Part shown: one piece after another, positions 26,284 to 33,926 of the stretch
Layout: each line of letters starts with the position of its first letter
Position numbering within the stretch: position 1 is the stretch's first letter
NCBI GenBank assembly: GCA_946624155.1
Contig: CAMORU010000001.1
Location: 124,001 to 188,000 of the forward strand
DNA from: an uncultured Caryophanales bacterium
GTDB taxonomy: Bacteria; Bacillota_I; Bacilli_A; RFN20; CAG-826
DNA length: 64,000 nt
Reading direction: 5' to 3'
Position numbers and translations under genes: made by a program
Notes under the pieces: model-generated
What the model saw: only the letters and a program-made list of their open reading frames with translations
Database searches by the model: none
Told to the model about the DNA's origin: nothing

Positions 26284-26306
26284 CACTTGATTTGGGATAA
26301 GGGATT
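26284..26306 (+). repeat. Partial tRNA-Pro-like copy (anticodon arm), inverted relative to the tRNA
   Basis: CACTTGATTTGGGAT on the plus strand repeats 15 bases of the tRNA-Pro anticodon arm exactly, continuing as AAGGGAT with one base missing. It lies between tRNA-Pro and tRNA-Arg, both on the opposite strand. Confidence 0.55.
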
Positions 26307-26308
26307 TG

Positions 26309-26385
26309 TGGCGCGCCTAACAGGAGTCGAACCTGTAACCCCCACATTCGTAGTGTGATACTCTATCCAGTTGAGCTATAGGCGC
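26309..26385 (-). tRNA. tRNA-Arg (anticodon ACG)
   Basis: Acceptor GCGCCTA pairs with TAGGCGC; anticodon loop CTACGAA gives ACG (decoded as inosine in bacteria); T-loop TTCGACT; CCA encoded at 26309-26311. Confidence 0.95.
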
Positions 26386-26448
26386 ATTGTTAAACGCTCA
26401 ATTATCTTATCAAAACGAAGAAGAATATCAAGCGTTTTTTAAGTAAGT

Positions 26449-26522
26449 TGGAGGTTCCAGTCAGAGTTGAACCGACGCTCAATGAGTTGCAGTCATTTGC
26501 CTTACCACTTGGCTATGGAACC
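26449..26522 (-). tRNA. tRNA-Cys (anticodon GCA)
   Basis: Acceptor GGTTCCA pairs with TGGAACC; anticodon loop CTGCAAC gives GCA; discriminator T (U73) as expected for tRNA-Cys; CCA encoded. First tRNA of the minus-strand cluster. Confidence 0.95.
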
Positions 26523-26594
26523 AGCGTCGTAAATTATATCACTCATTGAAGCGTCTAACAAGTTAGAATTATAACTCAATGAGTAGCAACTAAA

Positions 26595-27389
26595 TTAATA
26601 CATTTTTCCAACGACCCAGTTAAAGAATCTTGCAGGAAAAATTTTTGCTAAAAAGCAGAAGAAAGCATACTTTGCTCCGCCAACATAAAATGGTTTAACA
26701 TGGCGTTTATTCGCAATTTTAAATAACTTTTTAGCCATTTTAATAGGAGTCATACCATGAGTTTCATCATGCTCCATTGTTTTAATAGACTTATCTAATC
26801 GAGTATATACTTCCTCACCTTTAATACTTTTCTCACGGTTTGAAGTGAAACTGGTGGAGACATCCCCAGGAAGTAAAGCACATACAGAAATACCGAATGG
26901 ACGTAATTCGTTTGCTAGAGCAAGCGTTAAAGAATTTAATGCTGATTTTGCTGCGCTATAAAATGCTTGAAAAGGAATTGAGAAAACAGCGGCAACAGAA
27001 CTGACGAATATAATTCGTCCTTGATGCTTATCTCTCATATAAGGAGTCACAGCTTTTGTAACATTTAATGCGCCAAAAAAATTAACATCAAACTGCTTTT
27101 TGGCATCCAAAGTATTTGTAAATTCGATAGGGCCTGAAATTCCAAAGCCGGCATTATTAATTAAAACATCAATATGACCTTGTTCTTGTATAACTTCACG
27201 AATTGCATCTTTAACATTTCCTTCATCAGTTACATCACAAGTGATGTGCTTAACGTTATCAAAAGATTTTCCAGAACGAGATAGTTCATATACAGTGTAA
27301 TTATTTTTAGCAAAAAATTTAACGGTTGATAAACCGATTCCGCTTGATCCGCCTGTTAATACTAAAACTTTATTCCTCTGTTTTTTCAT
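26595..27389 (-). CDS. Short-chain dehydrogenase/reductase, candidate 3-ketosphinganine reductase
   Basis: 264 residues from the ATG at 27389 (MKKQRNKVLVLTGG); upstream in-frame ATGs lie inside the preceding gene. Classical SDR signs: TGGSSGIG at 12-19, NNAG near 78-81, catalytic serine in FVSSVAA, Y144 and K148 (YSAAK). After the catalytic core is a hydrophobic C-terminal tail (YAFFCFLAKIFPARFFNWVVG), suggesting membrane association and a lipid substrate. It overlaps the 3' end of the serine palmitoyltransferase-like gene by 20 bases. A 3-keto-lipid reductase is the attractive reading, as this is the second step of sphingoid base synthesis. Substrate is inference. Confidence 0.8.
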   Translation of the reverse strand: MKKQRNKVLVLTGGSSGIGLSTVKFFAKNNYTVYELSRSGKSFDNVKHITCDVTDEGNVKDAIREVIQEQGHIDVLINNAGFGISGPIEFTNTLDAKKQFDVNFFGALNVTKAVTPYMRDKHQGRIIFVSSVAAVFSIPFQAFYSAAKSALNSLTLALANELRPFGISVCALLPGDVSTSFTSNREKSIKGEEVYTRLDKSIKTMEHDETHGMTPIKMAKKLFKIANKRHVKPFYVGGAKYAFFCFLAKIFPARFFNWVVGKMY

Positions 27390-28551
27390 GTGAAATAACA
27401 TCCGAAATAATATCAGCAGCTTCATCTATAAGCTTCTCATTATGAGAAGCCATTAATGTTACACGGAGTAAACATTCACCTTCAGGAGCGGCTGGTGAAA
27501 CGACAGGATTTACATAAACACCTCTCTCAAATAGTTTTTGAGCAATGATAAATGTTCTTTTTGGGGTGTAAGTATAAATTGGAACTATTGGTGTAGAAGC
27601 TTTTACAATTGGTAAACCTCTTTTTTGAAAAGCTTCACGACAATAATCTCCAAGTTCAGAAAGTCTTTTTACCATTTCTGGTCTTGCTTTAAGCTCTCTA
27701 AGTGCCGCTAAAGCACAAGCGCATGAAGCAGGGGTTAATGACGCAGAGAAAATAAATGGTCTTGAACAATGTCTAACATGGTCACACACAGCCTTGGATG
27801 CTGCCATACAGCCACCTATAGAGGCTAATGATTTAGAAAAGGTGTTCATAATAACATCCACTTCATTTTCTAAACCAAAATAACTAGCTGTTCCTCTTCC
27901 GCCTTCTCCTAAAACTCCTAAACTATGGGCATCATCAACCATGACGCGTGCTCCATATTTTTTCGCTAGCTTAACGATTTCAGGAAGTTTACAAATGTCT
28001 CCTCTCATTGAGAAAACACCATCTGTGACAATTAAAATACCAGCACTTTGTGGGATTGTTTGTAATTGTCTTTCTAAATCTTCCATATCGGAGTGGCGGA
28101 AACGCAAAACCTTAGCATAGCTAAGTTTACATGCATCATAAATAGATGCATGGTTCTCTCGGTCATTTAAAATGTAATCGCCAAAACCCGCTAATGCGGA
28201 AATTATTCCTAAATTAGATTGAAAACCGGTTGAGAAAGTAACTGCATCTTCTTTATGCAAAAATTCAGCAATTTCTTTTTCTAATTCTTTATGTAAATCT
28301 AAGGTTCCATTTAAAAAACGAGAACCTGAACAACCTGATCCATATTTTTCTAATGCGTTAATGCCGGCTTTAATAACGTTTTCGTTTTCAGTTAAACCTA
28401 AATAGTTATTTGAACCAAGCATAATGATGCGGTGTCCTTCCATAACAACTTCAGGTGCTTGTCTAGACTGAAGTTCGTGGAAGTAAGGATAAATGCCTTC
28501 TTTTCTTGCCATTTCAAGAAGGGGGTTTTTATATTTTGCAAATAAGTCCAT
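27370..28551 (-). CDS. Alpha-oxoamine synthase, serine palmitoyltransferase-like
   Basis: 393 residues of the PLP-dependent alpha-oxoamine synthase family (BioF, KBL, SPT, ALA synthase). PLP lysine K240 in NTFSKSLASIGG; H134 in NHASIYDAC; D206/D207 and H209 in VMVDDAHSLGVLG; family phrases GSNNYLGLT, GSGCSGSRFLNGT and FSTGFQSNLG. Phrases such as GIYPYFHELQS, LRFRHSDMEDLE and VNPVVSPAAPEG look, from memory, closer to bacterial serine palmitoyltransferases of Bacteroides type than to BioF. No biotin genes or threonine dehydrogenase are nearby, and an SDR gene overlaps its end. KBL or BioF remain possible. A good Shine-Dalgarno (GAGGAGA) supports the start. Confidence 0.8.
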   Translation of the reverse strand: MDLFAKYKNPLLEMARKEGIYPYFHELQSRQAPEVVMEGHRIIMLGSNNYLGLTENENVIKAGINALEKYGSGCSGSRFLNGTLDLHKELEKEIAEFLHKEDAVTFSTGFQSNLGIISALAGFGDYILNDRENHASIYDACKLSYAKVLRFRHSDMEDLERQLQTIPQSAGILIVTDGVFSMRGDICKLPEIVKLAKKYGARVMVDDAHSLGVLGEGGRGTASYFGLENEVDVIMNTFSKSLASIGGCMAASKAVCDHVRHCSRPFIFSASLTPASCACALAALRELKARPEMVKRLSELGDYCREAFQKRGLPIVKASTPIVPIYTYTPKRTFIIAQKLFERGVYVNPVVSPAAPEGECLLRVTLMASHNEKLIDEAADIISDVISHEKTEE

Positions 28552-28631
28552 ATAATCTCCTCTTTTAAAAATGCTCGTTTATTATATAAAAATGGCAATG
28601 CTAATTACAATAAAAATTTAATACAATAATG

Positions 28632-28656
28632 AAAAAAGTCTCGAATAGTCGAGACT
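28632..28656 (-). terminator. Terminator of the Ala-Met tRNA pair
   Basis: An 8-bp stem (AGTCTCGA with TCGAGACT), loop ATAG; on the minus strand the stem is followed by a T run (A run at 28632-28637), 12 bases past the tRNA-Met CCA. Confidence 0.85.
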
Positions 28657-28667
28657 AATATTCTTAT

Positions 28668-28744
28668 TGGTAGCTGGGGGCGGATTTGAACCGTCGATCT
28701 TGGAGGTATGAGCTCCCTGCTCTAACCAACTGAGCTACCCAGCC
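28668..28744 (-). tRNA. tRNA-Met (elongator, anticodon CAT)
   Basis: Acceptor GGCTGGG pairs with CCCAGCT (one G-T pair); anticodon loop CTCATAC gives CAT; T-loop TTCAAAT; CCA encoded. The first acceptor pair is intact, unlike the initiator at 34913, so this is the elongator. The first pair of the anticodon stem (G-A) is mismatched. Confidence 0.9.
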
Positions 28745-28787
28745 GTATTTAATGCCTACCCGATTGGATAGGCATAAATTAACTTAA

Positions 28788-28863
28788 TGGTGGATCTGAA
28801 GAGGATCGAACTCTCTACCTCCTGAATGCAAATCAGGCGCTCTCCCAGATGAGCTACAGACCC
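28788..28863 (-). tRNA. tRNA-Ala (anticodon TGC)
   Basis: Acceptor GGGTCTG pairs with CAGATCC, including the G3-T70 wobble that identifies tRNA-Ala; anticodon loop TTTGCAT gives TGC; CCA encoded. Confidence 0.95.
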
Positions 28864-28941
28864 ATAAATGTAAGAATTCGACTTACAAGGTATGTATTAT
28901 ACATAGAGCGCTTAATTTTAACAAGAACAAAATTTTAATTT

Positions 28942-29901
28942 TTATTTATTGTTTTCAGTTTTGTACTTTTTAATTGGTAAGTATTTAAATACTTGTTTTT
29001 GATATGAAGGATATTCGCTATATTTACTAACTGAAATACCTTCAGCCATTCTTGAACTTCCAACGAAGATCAAAATTAATAGCATTACACCAGTGATGGT
29101 CCAGTTAAACACACCTAAGTGAGTTACTTTTGCAGCGATCGCAAATAAATATAGACCAACCCAAATCATTTGTTCGCCAATATAATTTGGATGTCTTGAA
29201 CGAGCCCATAAACCAGTGACATTAAAACCACGATTATATGGTTCAGGAAGTTCTTCAAGTTTCATGCCTGAATTCAAGTATTCATATTTCTTAGTTTGGA
29301 ACTTGTTTTGTTGTCTATCGGCGATAACTTCATAAATGAAGGCGAATAACATAATAACGCCGGCAACAACATCAAGAACACCAAAAGGTTCTTTAGATGT
29401 CATGATTGCAACTGCTGGTAAAGTAATACCTAAAACAACAACATTTTGGAATATTGAAATAAAGAATAAATCAAAAATTCCCCATACAAATTTGTTGGTA
29501 AAAGGTTTTTGTTTTCTTAAATAAACCCAACGATAATCTTCTTCTCCAGACCAAAATTTTATTGAATAAGCACCTTTTTTCGCGAAATTGTAGGTAAGTC
29601 TTGCACCCCAAAGAGTAACGATAACAGCGATTATAATAAGTCTAAAATTAAAACCTCCAAGAGCACATGTAACCCAAGTGTAAGCAATTGGTAAAATAGA
29701 CCACAATTTGTCCATTTGTGAATTGTTTCTAGACAACTCTCCAGCAACAAAGCAGTATAGCATACTGGCACCACAAATAATTGCTAAAATCTTAAGTGTC
29801 TCAACTTGAATAGGTTCGAGTTTAATTCCTTCAATAAAACCTAAGACAATGCATGCGATTGCTAATGAAACAGCAATAAAAATAGGTAAAATCTTTTTCA
29901 T
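28942..29901 (-). CDS. DUF1295-family membrane protein (steroid 5-alpha-reductase/isoprenylcysteine methyltransferase fold)
   Basis: 319 residues with about eight hydrophobic segments. The C-terminal signature GLWARSRHPNYIGEQMIW is the DUF1295 hallmark, shared with steroid 5-alpha-reductases and ICMT-type methyltransferases; LWGARLTYNFAKKG and WVYLRKQKPF in the middle fit too. Family members act on lipid substrates in the membrane, using NADPH or S-adenosylmethionine; the reaction here is unknown. AGAGGA precedes the ATG. It lies upstream of the tRNA-Ala/Met pair and 390 bases from the SPT-like gene on the same strand, so a lipid-related link is possible but not shown. Confidence 0.85.
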   Translation of the reverse strand: MKKILPIFIAVSLAIACIVLGFIEGIKLEPIQVETLKILAIICGASMLYCFVAGELSRNNSQMDKLWSILPIAYTWVTCALGGFNFRLIIIAVIVTLWGARLTYNFAKKGAYSIKFWSGEEDYRWVYLRKQKPFTNKFVWGIFDLFFISIFQNVVVLGITLPAVAIMTSKEPFGVLDVVAGVIMLFAFIYEVIADRQQNKFQTKKYEYLNSGMKLEELPEPYNRGFNVTGLWARSRHPNYIGEQMIWVGLYLFAIAAKVTHLGVFNWTITGVMLLILIFVGSSRMAEGISVSKYSEYPSYQKQVFKYLPIKKYKTENNK

Positions 29902-30000
29902 TTCTTTTTCCTCTAATACGAGTTTATTCTACAAGAAAAATACAAAATGGCAATGTAAAAGATATCAATATTCTTTTTATTAAAATGTTATAATCAACGC

Positions 30001-30621
30001 ATGGGTTTATTTTCAAAATCTGCATCTAGTTTTGTAAAAGAAAGAGTTAGCAACACAAAAACCGCATTTCAATTAATTATTGATGACTTTAAACGTTATG
30101 TCTTAATAATGAAATGGGTGTTTTTGTCTTTGTCAGTAGCCACTATTGTTTATGGCATAGTGACAAGGACCGGGGACATAATTATAAATTCCACTCTTTT
30201 AGCAGTCCTATTAAGTTACGCTATTTTAGATACTATTTTTAGGTTAAGAGCAAACCCAAATCCAAATAAAAAACTTAGAGTAATTTATGCTTGGATTAGA
30301 ATTGGTCTTAATGCTTTAGCATTAGCAAGCTCTATTTATGCCCTTTATAGTTCAACTATAACCCAAGTAAAACCTATTGAAATTGTATTAGCTAGTTTAT
30401 CAATGCTTATGTTTATTTTAAAAGTTCTTCTTGAAATAACTCTTGAAGTAATTTCGTCTAAATGGGAGCTTCTTAAAAACGCGATGATTATGGATGCGAA
30501 AGAACATCCAGGAACAAGTGGAAAAATATTTTCTCCATTCATTGGAGACATTGAGCAAATTGAAGTTAAAGAAAGTCACGCTCAGCGAATAAGAAACAAA
30601 AAGAAAGAAAAATCAAAATAA
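30001..30621 (+). CDS. Hypothetical four-helix membrane protein, leaderless
   Basis: 206 residues, not recognised. A short amphipathic N-terminus (GLFSKSASSFVKERVSNTKT) precedes four hydrophobic segments at about 37-55, 61-77, 95-115 and 125-145, and a hydrophilic basic tail (IRNKKKEKSK). TATAAT at 29989-29994 ends 6 bases before the ATG, so transcription should start at the initiation codon. The protein has no signal peptide and probably sits in the cytoplasmic membrane. Confidence 0.75.
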   Translation: MGLFSKSASSFVKERVSNTKTAFQLIIDDFKRYVLIMKWVFLSLSVATIVYGIVTRTGDIIINSTLLAVLLSYAILDTIFRLRANPNPNKKLRVIYAWIRIGLNALALASSIYALYSSTITQVKPIEIVLASLSMLMFILKVLLEITLEVISSKWELLKNAMIMDAKEHPGTSGKIFSPFIGDIEQIEVKESHAQRIRNKKKEKSK

Positions 30622-30681
30622 CGTTTATTATAAATCGTTATTCATCTATAATTTAATTATTCCAATTTGGAGGAAGTGGTT

Positions 30682-31647
30682 ATGAAGAATAAAAAACTAG
30701 TTATTATCGCAAGTACAACTCTTGCTTTTAGCATTCTTGTCGGGGCTAGCATGCCTATTGCAAGGCAAGTTTCTTCAGTTTCCGCTGTAGATGCAGTCGT
30801 AGGTGCAATCACAGTTGACACAAATTCATTTTGGGGTGGTGGAACTGAAAGTTATAAATCCGCTGCTCGTTTTTATGACGGAGATTCTCACGAACAGTGG
30901 AGCGATCTTGTTTTAGTAGAAGCACCTGATTGCTATTTTGAATTACCTTACGAATTAGAATTTGTTCCTACTAAAGTTGATTTTTATAAATATTCCCAAG
31001 ACTTATCTAAGGAAGATTGGGAAAGTAACCCAACAAGTGTTTCACCTGCAATTAGTGGAGCAACACTTGAAGATGTAGAACATTATGTTCTAGTTTCTGA
31101 TACTTATGGTTATTTTAGATACCCTCAAATTGCTCATCAAATTTATCTTGAAGATCAGGATACATGGACCACTGATACAGAGAATGAATATTTAGATGTT
31201 GTTAAAATTAATAGCGATCATAACGCTGAATACTCTATTGAAATTGAATTAAAAGAGAAGGACTATCTTTTCTTTGAAGATGATATTGTCGCATTCTGCA
31301 AAGATTTCGATGAAAGTAATTTCGTTCTCGATGAAAGTGTTGAAGAAGGCGATTTAGTATATGATAAAGGTGGTTTAGGTGCTGGCTTTGAATGCAAAGT
31401 TAGTGGAACTTATACTTTTAAGTATGACCATCATAAAGAAATAATAACTGCCTATAAAGGTGAAATGCCTGATGAACCTGTTGATCCAAGTGAACCAGGA
31501 GATGGAAGTGCAACTCCAGAAAGTGCAGAAGCTTCTACTGGATCTGGAAACTTTTTAAAAGATATATTTGACGCAATTATCAATGCATTTAAAGAGGCTA
31601 TTAAGGATTTAATTGCTCATATTAAAAGGTGGTTCAAAATAAAATAA
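30682..31647 (+). CDS. Secreted protein with beta-rich domain and amphipathic C-terminal helix
   Basis: 321 residues from ATG 30682 (GGAGG at 30669-30673, 8 nt upstream). A signal peptide (KNKKLVIIASTTLAFSILVGASM) is followed by a beta-rich region with many aromatic residues (DTNSFWGGGTESYKSAARFY; YVLVSDTYGYFRYPQ) that resembles a carbohydrate-binding module in composition only. Then come a Pro/Glu linker (PDEPVDPSEPGDGS) and a C-terminal amphipathic helix (FLKDIFDAIINAFKEAI) ending KRWFKIK, perhaps a membrane-surface anchor. Function not recognised. Confidence 0.75.
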   Translation: MKNKKLVIIASTTLAFSILVGASMPIARQVSSVSAVDAVVGAITVDTNSFWGGGTESYKSAARFYDGDSHEQWSDLVLVEAPDCYFELPYELEFVPTKVDFYKYSQDLSKEDWESNPTSVSPAISGATLEDVEHYVLVSDTYGYFRYPQIAHQIYLEDQDTWTTDTENEYLDVVKINSDHNAEYSIEIELKEKDYLFFEDDIVAFCKDFDESNFVLDESVEEGDLVYDKGGLGAGFECKVSGTYTFKYDHHKEIITAYKGEMPDEPVDPSEPGDGSATPESAEASTGSGNFLKDIFDAIINAFKEAIKDLIAHIKRWFKIK

Positions 31648-31701
31648 GTAAAAAATTGCTAACTATTGTTAGTAAATTATGATAATCTAAATGACGCTGA
31701 C

Positions 31702-31776
31702 GGACCCATAGCTCAAAGGAAGAGCATGCGGCTCATAACCGCCTGGTTGTAGTGTCGGGATCTACTGGGTCCACCA
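31702..31776 (+). tRNA. tRNA with CAT anticodon, probably tRNA-Ile2 (lysidine-modified)
   Basis: Acceptor GGACCCA pairs with TGGGTCC; anticodon arm GCGG-CTCATAA-CCGC gives CAT; CCA encoded. The acceptor start and anticodon arm resemble bacterial tRNA-Ile2, and separate elongator and initiator tRNA-Met genes exist in the window. The T-arm is odd: the loop reads GTCGGGA where TTCRANN is expected, and the 53-61 pair is lost. It may be functional but divergent. Confidence 0.8.
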
Positions 31777-31783
31777 AAATTAA

Positions 31784-31872
31784 GGAGAGATGGCTGAGCG
31801 GTCGAAAGCGGCGGTCTTGAAAACCGTTGTAGGGCTTCCCTACCTAGGGTTCGAATCCCTATCTCTCCGCCA
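31784..31872 (+). tRNA. tRNA-Ser (anticodon TGA)
   Basis: Acceptor GGAGAGA pairs with TCTCTCC; anticodon loop CTTGAAA gives TGA; a long variable arm (GTAGGGCTTCCCTAC) as in type II tRNAs; T-loop TTCGAAT; CCA encoded. Confidence 0.95.
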
Positions 31873-31885
31873 GTTCGTAGATATT

Positions 31886-31912
31886 AACCACTCTATAGAG
31901 TGGTTTTTATTT
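31886..31912 (+). terminator. Terminator after tRNA-Ser
   Basis: A self-complementary stretch (AACCACTCTATAGAGTGGTT) followed by T-rich sequence, 14 bases past the tRNA end. Confidence 0.8.
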
Positions 31913-32005
31913 TAAATAAAAACAATTAAAATAGTGTTAAAGAATATTTTCTTCTTTTGTTAATCCTTATAAAAAATATTTGATATAATTTTTTAAGTTA
32001 AAAAT

Positions 32006-33031
32006 ATGCAAAACAAATTATCTCCTGGAAAACTTTTAGATAGTAACGGAAATTTATGTGAAGCAGGTTATGCTACTTCTTTAATAAAAGAATATAACCG
32101 TAAAGATATTAAAGCTGGTAAGTTAAGAATTAAAGAATGGGATTACTACTACGTTGGTAATTCTAATTATGGTGTAGCATTAACTATCGCTGATAATTCA
32201 TATATGGCGTTATGCTCTTTATCATTTTTAGATTTTAAAAAACCATACGATATTACTAAATCAGTAATGAAATGGTTCACTAAAGGAAAACTTAATTTAC
32301 CTTCATCTTCTAAAGAAGGAGATGTGTTTTTCAAAAATAAAAAAGTTGAAATGTCTTTTAAACACGAAAATGGAAAAAGACATCTATTTTGTCACTATAA
32401 AGAATTTAGTAAAGATAAAAAAGATCTTCGCTTGGACTTATATTTAGAAGAAACAAATAAAGACTCAATTGTAGTAGCTACTCCATTTAAAAAAGAAGCA
32501 CATTTTTACTATAATCAAAAAATTAATTTACTTAGATGTAATGGCTATGTAAAAATGGGCGATGAAATTTATGATTTTAACACCAACACCTTTGGTGTTT
32601 TAGATTGGGGTAGAGGTGTTTGGACTTACAAAAATACTTGGTTTTGGTCAAGTATGTCAGGTGAATTTGAAGACAGAAAAATTGGCTTTAATTTGGGCTA
32701 TGGTTTTGGCGATACTTCAAAACATTCCGAAAACATTTTCTTTTATGATGACAAATCATGGAAACTTGAAGATGTTAAATTTGATATTCCAATTGATAAA
32801 AATGGAAAAGATTCATATCTTGAACCATGGAAATTTAGAAGTAATGGTGGAGATATAAATATTACATTCACTCCAATTTTAAATAGACATGCTAATATGA
32901 ACGTGGGTATAATCAAATCACTTCAAAATCAGGTTTTTGGTAAATTCTCTGGTTATATCATTGTTGATGGTAAAGAATATTTCTTTACCGATATGCTAGG
33001 TTTTGCCGAAAAAGTATCAAATAAGTGGTAA
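32006..33031 (+). CDS. DUF2804-family protein
   Basis: 341 residues, no signal peptide. DUF2804 features: the start LLDSNGNLCEAGYA, then WDYYYVGNSNYGVALTI, and FGVLDWGRGVWTYKNTWFWSS in the second half. The fold is thought to be a double lipocalin-like barrel related to AttH/CrtC proteins, which handle hydrophobic molecules; the biochemical role is unknown. TATAAT at 31984-31989 gives a leader of about 10 bases with no Shine-Dalgarno. The kinase gene follows after 4 bases, so the two form an operon. A tocopherol-cyclase-like protein with a comparable fold is encoded at 40560. Confidence 0.85.
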   Translation: MQNKLSPGKLLDSNGNLCEAGYATSLIKEYNRKDIKAGKLRIKEWDYYYVGNSNYGVALTIADNSYMALCSLSFLDFKKPYDITKSVMKWFTKGKLNLPSSSKEGDVFFKNKKVEMSFKHENGKRHLFCHYKEFSKDKKDLRLDLYLEETNKDSIVVATPFKKEAHFYYNQKINLLRCNGYVKMGDEIYDFNTNTFGVLDWGRGVWTYKNTWFWSSMSGEFEDRKIGFNLGYGFGDTSKHSENIFFYDDKSWKLEDVKFDIPIDKNGKDSYLEPWKFRSNGGDINITFTPILNRHANMNVGIIKSLQNQVFGKFSGYIIVDGKEYFFTDMLGFAEKVSNKW

Positions 33032-33035
33032 AAAT

Positions 33036-33893
33036 ATGAAACAAGAACATTTAGATTTACTTAAGAAAGTATTAGGAAATGACGTTGAAGTTGTATCCGA
33101 ACTTGTAGGCGGAATGATGAATGAAGCCTACATTGTTAAAAATGACGAAGGAAAATATGTCTACTATATTTCAACTGCGCAAGCAAATGAAATGGTGGAC
33201 CGTAACCTAGAAAAAGAAACTCAGAATATCGCATTCTCATTAGGATTAACTTCTGAAAACGTCTATTTTGATCTTAAAAAAGGCATTAAAATTAATCGTT
33301 TTATTGAAGGAAATTCGCTAAATAAAATTAATGAATTTGACTATAAAAAAGTCGCAGAACTTTTAGTAAAATTCCATTCATCAAATAAAAAAGCTTCAGT
33401 TTATTATGACCCACTTGGAAGACTAGAAAATTATAAAAAAGAGGCTTTAACTCACACTGATAAATTTGATGAAAATTTCCTGGAATTATGGGAAATTGTG
33501 CAGAAAAATAGGGGTTTTTTACTTTCTCAACCTCTCGCTTTAACTCATAATGATGCGCAAAGAAGTAACATCGTAAAAGGCGATGATGGTAGATATTATT
33601 TAATCGATTTTGAGTTTGCTGCAAACAATGATCCTATTTATGACATCGGAACGTTTGGTAATGGCGATGCACTTGAAGGCAAACGACTTCTTGAAGAATA
33701 CGAAAAATTGACCGAAGTAAAAGATGGGTTAAAACGTTATGCTTTATGGAGAATTGATATTTCTCTTCAATGGTATTTGGTCGCTTTGATTAAACATTAT
33801 AGGGGCGAAGGGAAGATTCACGGGATCGACTTCCTAGCAGTCGGAAAACATTTCATAGGTGTTGCCCTAGAAGCTAAAAAGCTACTTAAATAA
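33036..33893 (+). CDS. Choline/aminoglycoside kinase-family phosphotransferase (LicA-like)
   Basis: 285 residues from ATG 33036, 4 bases after the DUF2804 gene; upstream in-frame codons lie inside that gene. Kinase motifs: LVGGMMNEAYIV (nucleotide loop region), catalytic loop THNDAQRSNIV (HxDxxxxN) and metal-binding LIDFEFA followed by NDPIYDIGTF. The DFE(F/Y)A and DI pattern is typical of LicA/choline kinase relatives. The substrate is probably a small alcohol or sugar such as choline or ethanolamine; it cannot be fixed. The operon ends at a strong terminator. Confidence 0.82.
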   Translation: MKQEHLDLLKKVLGNDVEVVSELVGGMMNEAYIVKNDEGKYVYYISTAQANEMVDRNLEKETQNIAFSLGLTSENVYFDLKKGIKINRFIEGNSLNKINEFDYKKVAELLVKFHSSNKKASVYYDPLGRLENYKKEALTHTDKFDENFLELWEIVQKNRGFLLSQPLALTHNDAQRSNIVKGDDGRYYLIDFEFAANNDPIYDIGTFGNGDALEGKRLLEEYEKLTEVKDGLKRYALWRIDISLQWYLVALIKHYRGEGKIHGIDFLAVGKHFIGVALEAKKLLK

Positions 33894-33896
33894 AAG

Positions 33897-33926
33897 AAAT
33901 GATTGGCAAATTGCCAATCATTTTTC
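33897..33926. terminator. Bidirectional terminator
   Basis: AAATGATTGGC pairs with GCCAATCATTT around AAATT, with T runs outward. It serves the kinase gene and the convergent DUF349 gene. Confidence 0.88.

Noticed and set aside
27370..28551. BioF (biotin synthesis) assignment
   Set aside because: No other biotin genes are near, a lipid-type SDR overlaps the gene, and several phrases look SPT-like; kept only as an alternative.
31656..31673. CTAAC-N4-GTTAG near tRNA genes as a further DtxR-type operator
   Set aside because: Orientation and spacing differ from GTTAG-N6-CTAAC. It lies inside the spacer of a plausible tRNA promoter and is more likely incidental.
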